In this document: piece by piece, positions 1 through 4,883 of the stretch
How the letters are laid out: every line of letters begins with the position of its first letter
How positions within the stretch are numbered: the first letter of the stretch is position 1
Source: a bacterium
Lineage (GTDB): Bacteria; Patescibacteria; Microgenomatia; Levybacterales; UBA12049
DNA: 6,660 nt
Direction: 5' to 3'
Assembly: GCA_021825955.1 (NCBI GenBank)
Contig: JAKAEH010000052.1
Location: 1-6,660, forward strand
Program-made: the position numbers and the translations under genes
The notes under the pieces: generated by a model
What the model saw: only the letters and a program-made list of their open reading frames with translations
Told to the model about the DNA's origin: nothing
Database searches by the model: none

Positions 1-1755
1 TGTATGTTCGAATGGAGCGGCTATTACTTTAATGGCAACATGGCTTTGTCCGGCAAAAAACAAACCCTCTCCGATGTCGGCTGAAAGTAAAAGTTCTTTT
101 TCTCCTTGTGAAAGGTAAAATATCTGAGAGACCAAATCAACCTCCGAAGGGCTTTGCTTTAAAAGCATTTGAATAGATGAGTTGGATAAAATTGCTTTTC
201 CATAGTCCGTAGAAAGAAAGTCTTGGACATCTTGAGTGGCAGTTGTTAGGGCAAGATAATATTTTCTTGACCTTTTTGCAACACTATAAACAAAAGATGC
301 CGAGTCTGGGTATTTCATCACGTACCAAGCCTCATCAAGAATAAGAAGTCTTTTTTTAAGCGTTTTTCTTACCCTTGTCCAAACAAAATCTAAAACTATA
401 TGCATTGCAACCGGCCTTAGCTCTTCCTCCAGAGCTTTAATATTAAAAACAGTTAAGGGATTCTTAAGGTCAAAATTTGACTGCTGATTAAATATTCCAC
501 TTAAGCTTCCCTTAATAAACTTTTCAAGCCGTAGAGCCAGCTCTCTTGCTGAAGGATCTTCCATTCCAAGAAGCACTTTGTATAAATCCTCCATTAATGG
601 AGGTTGGTTTTTTTGAGTTGCCGGGTCTGCTGTTATTCCTTTTTGCCTGTAGGTTTCAACCAGAGCCCTGTCTAAAATTGCATCATGTGAAGCGTCAAGA
701 TCTCCCATGATAATTCTCAAAAGACCATGTAAAGAGAGAATTTTAAGGCCCAATTCGTTTTCTCCTTCTTCATAAAGACCGGACATATCAAAAGGATTTA
801 TTCTTACAGGGTCGGAGGGGGTAAAGGAAACATGCTCTCCTCCCATTGTTTTTGCAAGGGTTTCATATTCTCCTTCGGGGTCAATAATTATTACTTCCGT
901 TCCAAACATAAACTGCCTCATGGCCTCGAGTTTTATAAGATATGATTTTCCCGATCCGGATTTTCCAAACACAACCTCATTGGCGTTTTCAAGAGAGTAT
1001 CTGTCAAAAATTATCAGCGATCCGTTTTGTTCGTTTATTCCATACATAACTCCTTTATCTTGTGCAAGGGTAGCCGAAGTAAATGGAAAAGTTGAGGCAA
1101 GGGAAGTCGTATCCATATTTCTTGTGATAAAAAGCCTGTCCTGTCCGATGGGAATGCTGGATTTAAACCCGTCTTCCATCTGGAGAGTAGCTGTTTTAGA
1201 AAGCATAAGAATTGAGCCAAGCGTCGTGTTTAGTCTTTTTGACGCTTCATCAAGGTCTTTTACATTTTCCGCAGATAGGGTTACGTAAAGACTGAACTGA
1301 AAAAATCTCTCTACGCCTTTTGCCAGCTCTTCCTGCACTGCAAGTGCATCATCCAAAGAAGCCTTTACTTTAGGATCTACCAATTGTCCCTCCTCAACCT
1401 GAGAGGAGATTGTGGCTTCCATTTCGGCGATTTTTCTTCTTAAGTCGGACAAGACATCCGGAGAAGATGTCGGATAGATAAACATAGATATATTCATCGA
1501 GTGATCGTAGTCAATTAATGGCTGTAGCCAGTTTGGTGAAACAAATCGCGGATACCCTACGACAAAAGAAGTTTTATAAAAAGTTTCACCAACTCTTATA
1601 AAATGGAAATCAACCTCTATGGATGACGGTGCAATAACATCAGTAAGTGAAACCATCCCTTTTTCAAGAGACCCTATCGCAGCGGAATTTCCTATTTGTT
1701 TTATTGGTTGAGCCGTCTGACCGGCCTGTTTGGCTTTTTTACCAAATAATTTCAT
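1..1755 (-). CDS. virB4: VirB4-family type IV secretion ATPase (partial, 3' end beyond left edge)
   Basis: The frame is open from an ATG at 1755 to base 1 with no stop, giving 585 visible residues; the C-terminus lies outside the window. Walker A is GKSGSGKS (residues 264-271), preceded by NEVVF. Walker B is LLILDEAW, with D474 and E475. A further VirB4-type motif, TTATQDVQDF, has its Gln at 508, followed by NSSIQMLLKQS. Residues of about 30-215 resemble the VirB4/TrbE N-terminal region; the HerA/FtsK-like ATPase domain starts near 230. No membrane segment is apparent, so it should be a cytoplasmic motor docked on the membrane through a VirB3/PrgI partner, powering pilus assembly or substrate transfer. 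The ATG overlaps the upstream gene's stop (ATGA at 1755-1752), and AGGGAG lies 5 nt upstream, so coupled translation is likely. From family length I infer that only a few tens of residues are missing. The family call is firm; the transported substrate is unknown. Confidence 0.95.
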   Translation of the reverse strand, partial: MKLFGKKAKQAGQTAQPIKQIGNSAAIGSLEKGMVSLTDVIAPSSIEVDFHFIRVGETFYKTSFVVGYPRFVSPNWLQPLIDYDHSMNISMFIYPTSSPDVLSDLRRKIAEMEATISSQVEEGQLVDPKVKASLDDALAVQEELAKGVERFFQFSLYVTLSAENVKDLDEASKRLNTTLGSILMLSKTATLQMEDGFKSSIPIGQDRLFITRNMDTTSLASTFPFTSATLAQDKGVMYGINEQNGSLIIFDRYSLENANEVVFGKSGSGKSYLIKLEAMRQFMFGTEVIIIDPEGEYETLAKTMGGEHVSFTPSDPVRINPFDMSGLYEEGENELGLKILSLHGLLRIIMGDLDASHDAILDRALVETYRQKGITADPATQKNQPPLMEDLYKVLLGMEDPSARELALRLEKFIKGSLSGIFNQQSNFDLKNPLTVFNIKALEEELRPVAMHIVLDFVWTRVRKTLKKRLLILDEAWYVMKYPDSASFVYSVAKRSRKYYLALTTATQDVQDFLSTDYGKAILSNSSIQMLLKQSPSEVDLVSQIFYLSQGEKELLLSADIGEGLFFAGQSHVAIKVIAAPFEHT

Positions 1756-2420
1756 ACATTCTCCCTGCTTTTAACAACGGGAGTGTTTATGTTATCCCCC
1801 GCTTGTCCGGTTTCAATGACAGTATCGTTATAAATCTCATAAAAAAGCTTAACCAACTCTTCTTTTTCAAGAGTCCTTGCTCTTAAGTTCAGTCTCGATA
1901 GTTGAGAGTGGAGCGACTCGGCTTTTGAATGAAGAGCAGACCTCGCAGTTTGGGGAAGCGATGAAGCGTCATAGCCTTTTTTGTTTACGTTTGTTGCCGC
2001 TGCGCCAACTCCCTTTTCAAGAAAAGAAAAAGGAATGGCAATGTAGAATTTTTTATCCAAAACAGTATTTACTTTTACAAGTTCCTGTACAAAATCTCTG
2101 TAAAGCCTTATTTGCTCTGCAAGCATTTGATTTTGAGTCTTTTTTGCTTCATTATCTAGAAGTTTTAAATAAGAAGATATGTCTAGTTTTTTACTCCTTA
2201 TTAATATTTGAATTGGAAAAGAAAGGGAATTTAACAATGCCGCATAGGAATATATCTTTGAGTCTTGTTCTTCTGCGGAGAGAAGGGCAAAATTAGTTGC
2301 CGTTACTTCGATTACGATGCATGCATTTCCTCCGGACAAAATTACTACATCATCAACAATATCTTGGATTTCGGTGAATTTTTGAGTTGTAGCGTTGATT
2401 TTTCGGGCAGATTTGGCCAT
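1752..2420 (-). CDS. Stand-alone TraC/VirB4 N-terminal-like protein
   Basis: This is a 222-residue soluble protein with no signal peptide or membrane helix and no Walker A motif. Residues of about 14-135 have the pattern of the N-terminal domain of TraC/VirB4-type ATPases: an early beta region (DIVDDVVILSGGNACIVIEV, 20-39), a helix ending near SLSFPIQILIRSKKLD (65-80), a long charged helix (about 84-118) and the strand KKFYIAIPFSFLEKG (123-137). A flexible middle is followed by a helical region (about 157-200, SLHSQLSRLNLRARTLEKEE). It sits between the PrgI-like gene and the VirB4 gene: its ATG directly follows the PrgI stop (TAAATG) and its TGA overlaps the VirB4 ATG. I infer a non-catalytic partner of the VirB4 motor, perhaps a structural subunit at the cytoplasmic base. 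The domain resemblance is read from memory of the family, not from a search, and the exact role is unknown. Confidence 0.8.
   Translation of the reverse strand: MAKSARKINATTQKFTEIQDIVDDVVILSGGNACIVIEVTATNFALLSAEEQDSKIYSYAALLNSLSFPIQILIRSKKLDISSYLKLLDNEAKKTQNQMLAEQIRLYRDFVQELVKVNTVLDKKFYIAIPFSFLEKGVGAAATNVNKKGYDASSLPQTARSALHSKAESLHSQLSRLNLRARTLEKEELVKLFYEIYNDTVIETGQAGDNINTPVVKSRENV
1761..1766 (-). promoter_or_regulatory. Shine-Dalgarno site of the VirB4 gene
   Basis: The minus strand reads AGGGAG five bases before the ATG at 1755. It supports this start and is one of the few well-placed Shine-Dalgarno sequences in the window. It lies inside the last codons of the upstream gene, which fits translational coupling. 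Confidence 0.7.
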
Positions 2421-3647
2421 TTAATTAAAAAGAGACCTCCTTAGTTCCTCTCTGGTGTCAACGGATATTACCTCGATTGGAAGTATTATTTGTCCTGTTG
2501 CGCTAAATTCTATGACGTCAAATTTGTTTTCGCCCTTGGAGTCTTCAAACTCGATTGTATATGTACCGTTTGCTATTGGAGTTGCCGAAGCAAACTGCCC
2601 GAGGGGGTTTGTCTTAAATGCCCTTACGGGGTTTCCGTCCGCATCTTTAACTTCTACAAGAATATTTTGCAAGGGGTTTCCTCTCGGATCTTTGACGATT
2701 CCTGTTACAATATTTGGAAATTCCGGAGCTATGGGAAGTCCAATGCTTTTTCCAAGCCCCTGCGGAATACTCCTGACATTTCTGGTTTCTTTTATTGGCT
2801 CTTGGGCCATTGAGGGAGAGTATACTTGTTTATGTTCTGTAGACAGCTGTTTTTGTAAAAGAGCAATCTGTTTTTCCAATTCTTGTTTTTGTTTTGCGGT
2901 ATCGGAGAGCATGGTTTCAAGTTCCAAAACCTTTTTATGCGCTTCGTTATATTCTTGAGAACCCGCTCTTGCGGCTTCCAGGGCTTTTGCTGCTGCTAAC
3001 TGCTGCTCAAGAACAATAGCCTCTTTTTGTAGAAAAACTTCCTTGTCCGTAGGCGCTTGGGAAGTGTCTTCTTTTGGAGGTTCGACAGAAGGCGCCTGTT
3101 GTTGCGGGGCCGCATTTGCAAAAACATGTGACATTACGGGCTCCGGAATTGGTACGGGCTGGGCTTGTCCTTTGTTGTACATATTGCCCAGAGATTCAAA
3201 AAATACCATTTCTTTTTGGTCTAGTTGGCTTTTGGGTCTTTTAGGCAATGAGTTTAAGTATTCTTTCAAGTCCTCTCCCGACAAGGCTGTTGTTTCTTTT
3301 TGAGGAACAAGCTTGGCGTTTGGGTTTTTAGCCCGGGGTGTTTGAATCCAAAGGTGGCCGCCTGTTTTTTGATAAACAAACTGAGTAGAAGACATAATAG
3401 CTTTTATAAAATTTGTGAACATTAAGTCCATCGGGCGGCCTTCAATTGGTAAAAAGGCAAGTCCGACTCCCAAGAAGGCAGATAAGGCTGCAAGCGGGAG
3501 CTTGATAATTATAAAAAGCGGGCTGGCAAAAAAAATCCAGGCAAGAACTATCCCTGCCGCAAGATATGCAAATTGCTTTACGGTCATGTCGCCAATAAGC
3601 TTAAACTGAAAACCGGTTATATCCTGGGGGATAGGGTGATTTTCCAT
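2421..3647 (-). CDS. PrgI-family membrane protein fused to coiled coil and carboxypeptidase-regulatory-like domain
   Basis: The protein has 408 residues. Residues 1-100 look like PrgI, the VirB3-like inner-membrane partner of VirB4 in Gram-positive and CPR systems: the start MENHPIPQDITGFQFKLIGD, two adjacent hydrophobic segments (about 25-47 and 49-67), then PIEGRPMDLMFTNFIKAI (67-84) and TQFVYQK. PrgI proteins are usually about 100-150 residues, so about 300 extra residues follow. Residues 105-200 are a Pro/Gln-rich linker. Residues about 201-271 form a strongly predicted coiled coil (KEAIVLEQQLAAAKALEAAR, then LEKQIALLQKQL). Residues about 312-395 match a CarboxypepD_reg-like beta-sandwich (VTGIVKDPRGNPLQNILVEV, later GTYTIEFED). 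The natural reading is membrane anchoring of VirB4 plus a scaffold arm. Its start lacks a clear Shine-Dalgarno sequence; the spacer upstream carries a possible promoter and inverted repeat. The stop abuts the next ATG. The PrgI call is confident; the tail's function and side of the membrane are not. Confidence 0.9.
   Translation of the reverse strand: MENHPIPQDITGFQFKLIGDMTVKQFAYLAAGIVLAWIFFASPLFIIIKLPLAALSAFLGVGLAFLPIEGRPMDLMFTNFIKAIMSSTQFVYQKTGGHLWIQTPRAKNPNAKLVPQKETTALSGEDLKEYLNSLPKRPKSQLDQKEMVFFESLGNMYNKGQAQPVPIPEPVMSHVFANAAPQQQAPSVEPPKEDTSQAPTDKEVFLQKEAIVLEQQLAAAKALEAARAGSQEYNEAHKKVLELETMLSDTAKQKQELEKQIALLQKQLSTEHKQVYSPSMAQEPIKETRNVRSIPQGLGKSIGLPIAPEFPNIVTGIVKDPRGNPLQNILVEVKDADGNPVRAFKTNPLGQFASATPIANGTYTIEFEDSKGENKFDVIEFSATGQIILPIEVISVDTREELRRSLFN
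2436..2442 (-). promoter_or_regulatory. Strong but distant Shine-Dalgarno-like site
   Basis: The minus strand reads AAGGAGG, a near-perfect anti-16S match, but 15 nt before the ATG at 2420, which is longer than the usual 5-9 nt. It is formed by the tandem AGG AGG arginine codons near the end of the PrgI-like gene. It may serve reinitiation at the abutting TAAATG junction, or be a by-product of the Arg-Arg codons. Confidence 0.4.
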
Positions 3648-3657
3648 ATAAAACGAG

Positions 3658-3684
3658 TGTATAACGTGAAAAATTACGTTGCAA
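3658..3684 (-). promoter_or_regulatory. Possible promoter before the PrgI-like gene
   Basis: On the minus strand TTGCAA (3684-3679) is followed after 15 bp by TATACA (3663-3658), ten bases before the ATG at 3647. The spacer is shorter than the 16-18 bp preferred by housekeeping sigma factors, so the call is weak. It lies in the 88-bp gap, the widest in the cluster, where a secondary promoter for PrgI-222aa-VirB4 would be expected. If real, transcription would begin only a few bases before the ATG. Confidence 0.25.
3663..3680. repeat. Small inverted repeat, possible operator
   Basis: Five-base arms AACGT and ACGTT flank an 8-bp AT-rich centre and lie almost exactly between the candidate -35 and -10 elements of the PrgI-like gene. 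A 10-bp direct repeat, CGTGAAAAAT (plus strand), occurs at 3665-3674 and again at 3727-3736, at the other end of the same spacer. Such short repeats can arise by chance in AT-rich DNA; their placement in the only sizeable gap is the argument for a regulatory role. Confidence 0.25.
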
Positions 3685-3735
3685 GATTATCAAACTAGGT
3701 CAAAAAATATTAAAATTGAGGCTGTCCGTGAAAAA

Positions 3736-4050
3736 TCAGCAAATTTTAAAACTTAAAAATGGAGAAACACAGCTGGATGTTCCGGTAAAGGCCGCAATAA
3801 ATCTTATTATAGTGAAAGAAAGAAGTATTAAAACAAAGCCGATTATCGCAAATGTTAAAGTTTTTCTTGCTCCCTCAACCTGTTTTGGATCTCCTCCGGA
3901 GTTGAGAAATTTTATTCCCGCAAATATTATAAAAAACACTGTTGTTATAGCTGCAAGACCGCCTATCCAAAAAATAATATTGCTAAAGACTATGGGTATA
4001 CATCGAAGAGTTGCAACCCCGTTTTCTACGCATGAACCCCAATCCAACAT
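3736..4050 (-). CDS. VirB2/TrbC-like two-helix pilin-type protein 1
   Basis: This is a 104-residue membrane protein. Two hydrophobic segments (about 20-45 and 66-88) flank a short polar loop with the family signature GIKFLNSGGDPKQVEGARKT (45-64). The following FAIIGFVLILLSF completes the VirB2/TrbC-like hairpin shared with its two small neighbours and with the C-terminus of the 355-residue protein upstream. Cysteines lie in pairs outside the hairpin: C7 and C17 before it, C94 and C104 after it, with C104 the last residue. In conjugation systems VirB2 proteins form the pilus shaft, and that is the likely role. The start is uncertain. The ATG at 4050 has no Shine-Dalgarno sequence, and the frame stays open upstream, where the 40-bp gap would encode a hydrophobic stretch (LVFCFLICYAIF) like a signal peptide, but no ATG, GTG or TTG is available there. 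I kept the ATG. Confidence 0.88.
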   Translation of the reverse strand: MLDWGSCVENGVATLRCIPIVFSNIIFWIGGLAAITTVFFIIFAGIKFLNSGGDPKQVEGARKTLTFAIIGFVLILLSFTIIRFIAAFTGTSSCVSPFLSFKIC

Positions 4051-4056
4051 AAAAAT

Positions 4057-4085
4057 AGCGTAACAAATAAGAAAACAAAAGACAA
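4057..4085 (-). promoter_or_regulatory. Weak promoter-like pair before pilin-type protein 1
   Basis: TTGTCT (4085-4080) and TACGCT (4062-4057) are separated by 17 bp on the minus strand and precede the ATG at 4050 by six bases. The -10 match is poor. I record it because the TTG element is preceded by CCCC exactly as at the better promoter before pilin-type protein 2. Confidence 0.15.
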
Positions 4086-4090
4086 GGGGA

Positions 4091-4504
4091 TTAGCAGGTT
4101 GGTTTTTGTAGAGTAGGAATACAGAATTTCCCCCCGGAAAGAGGACTGCTTACCCCTAAAAGCGCAAATACAACATTTAATATAAAGAATGCGCCTGCTA
4201 CTATTACAAGTCCGATTATCGCTGCTACAATGTGTTTTCTTGCCGCATCTACTGCCGCTTTATCTCCGCCTGAAAGTATCCATTTGATTCCTCCGTAGAT
4301 AAGAAATGCAACTGCAACAATAACTCCTATTACAAAAAGGGCGGTAATAATAAACTGCGGTACATTTTGAAGGGGAATGTTTGCTATAGAACCAGTTGGA
4401 GTTTGAAGAGGCACATTTTCCCCTGCTCCTCCCTGAGCAAACGCAGAAGTTATTCCTGCAAGATAAAAGGCAAAACTTGAGATAAATCCTAAACTTCTTT
4501 TCAT
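4091..4504 (-). CDS. VirB2/TrbC-like two-helix pilin-type protein 2 with signal peptide
   Basis: The 137-residue product starts at the ATG at 4504. The frame is open up to 4711, but the longer N-terminus overlaps the previous gene in another frame, is Cys- and basic-rich and has no hydrophobic order, so it is a shadow. MKRSLGF begins a clear signal peptide with likely cleavage after SAFA (residue 23). The mature part has a short Gly/Gln-rich leader, a first helix (about 50-70), the loop GGIKWILSGGDKAAVDAARK (71-90) and a second helix (about 93-115). A tail ends in C128 and C137, the last residue. This is the classic processed VirB2 pilin layout: signal peptide plus two-helix hairpin with a basic cytoplasmic loop. 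It is the best candidate for the main pilus subunit. A promoter-like pair lies just upstream, and AGGA nearly touches the ATG. Confidence 0.9.
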   Translation of the reverse strand: MKRSLGFISSFAFYLAGITSAFAQGGAGENVPLQTPTGSIANIPLQNVPQFIITALFVIGVIVAVAFLIYGGIKWILSGGDKAAVDAARKHIVAAIIGLVIVAGAFFILNVVFALLGVSSPLSGGKFCIPTLQKPTC

Positions 4505-4514
4505 TCCTACTTTG

Positions 4515-4543
4515 AGAATATAGTGTTTTTGCTGATTTGTCAA
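4515..4543 (-). promoter_or_regulatory. Candidate sigma-70 promoter for pilin-type protein 2
   Basis: On the minus strand a perfect TTGACA (4543-4538) is followed after 17 bp by TATTCT (4520-4515); an overlapping TATATT sits at 15 bp. The -35 overlaps the TGA stop of the upstream gene. The expected start of transcription, about seven bases past the -10, falls only 3-4 bases before the ATG at 4504, so the message would be almost leaderless. It would let this pilin be made in excess of its operon neighbours. Confidence 0.45.
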
Positions 4544-4881
4544 GGGGTTTTGGGGAAGAAAAGTCCCGGTGCCCCCGAACCGCCCAACAGAGCAAAAACA
4601 ACATTTACTATAAGAAAAGATGCCAGGACAACGATAAGTCCTATTATCGAAAAAGTAATTCTTGAGCGTGCCTGTTGAAGCTTTTGTTTGTCTCCTCCCG
4701 AAATTGCCCATTGAATACCGGAATAAATAACAAATGCAATGGCAAGTACGATCCCGATTAAAAAAGCAATACCAAGAGCCGCTTGAAGCAGATTTTGTCC
4801 GCTTGTTATTCCGCTTTGGGGAACGTTGCCCGGTGGGGTAATAGAATATCCTCCGGGAAGATTTAAAGCAAGTCTATTCAT
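4540..4881 (-). CDS. VirB2/TrbC-like two-helix pilin-type protein 3, no signal peptide
   Basis: This is a 113-residue membrane protein. A polar Gly/Pro-rich N-terminus (NLPGGYSITPPGNV, 7-20) takes the place of a signal peptide; an in-frame TAA lies just upstream of the ATG, so no longer start exists. Helix one is about 34-54, the loop is SGIQWAISGGDKQKLQQARS (54-73) and helix two is about 76-98, followed by a short Gly/Pro tail without cysteines. The core is closely similar to pilin-type protein 2, down to the shared NVVFALLG at the end of helix two, which suggests a tandem duplication. It starts two bases after the stop of the 355-residue protein and has no visible Shine-Dalgarno sequence, so translational coupling is likely. 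Its role is probably a pilus or channel subunit, or a membrane chaperone for the other pilins. Confidence 0.88.
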   Translation of the reverse strand: MNRLALNLPGGYSITPPGNVPQSGITSGQNLLQAALGIAFLIGIVLAIAFVIYSGIQWAISGGDKQKLQQARSRITFSIIGLIVVLASFLIVNVVFALLGGSGAPGLFFPKTP

Positions 4882-4883
4882 AG

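Noticed and set aside
920..1288. 122-residue plus-strand open frame
   Set aside because: It lies antisense within the VirB4 gene, across its Walker A region, and has no recognisable domain.
1877..2296. 139-residue plus-strand open frame (and 1647-1886)
   Set aside because: It is antisense to the 222-residue protein and VirB4 genes, has low-complexity Leu/Phe-rich composition and no motif.
2455..2958. Plus-strand open frames opposite the PrgI-like gene (also 2490-2813, 3043-3303, 3415-3609)
   Set aside because: They are antisense shadows of a well-supported gene; their Ser/Cys-rich translations show no family pattern.
3716..4063. 115-residue plus-strand open frame over pilin-type protein 1
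   Set aside because: It mirrors the minus-strand gene, which has a clear two-helix family signature; the plus-strand product has none.
4260..4604. Minus-strand 114-residue frame and the similar one at 4915-5199
   Set aside because: These are out-of-frame readings of the pilin genes, rich in Cys/Arg/Ser.
4505..4711. N-terminal extension of pilin-type protein 2 up to 4711
   Set aside because: It overlaps the coding sequence of pilin-type protein 3 in another frame, and its composition is Cys- and Arg-rich without order. The internal ATG at 4504 starts a clean signal peptide.
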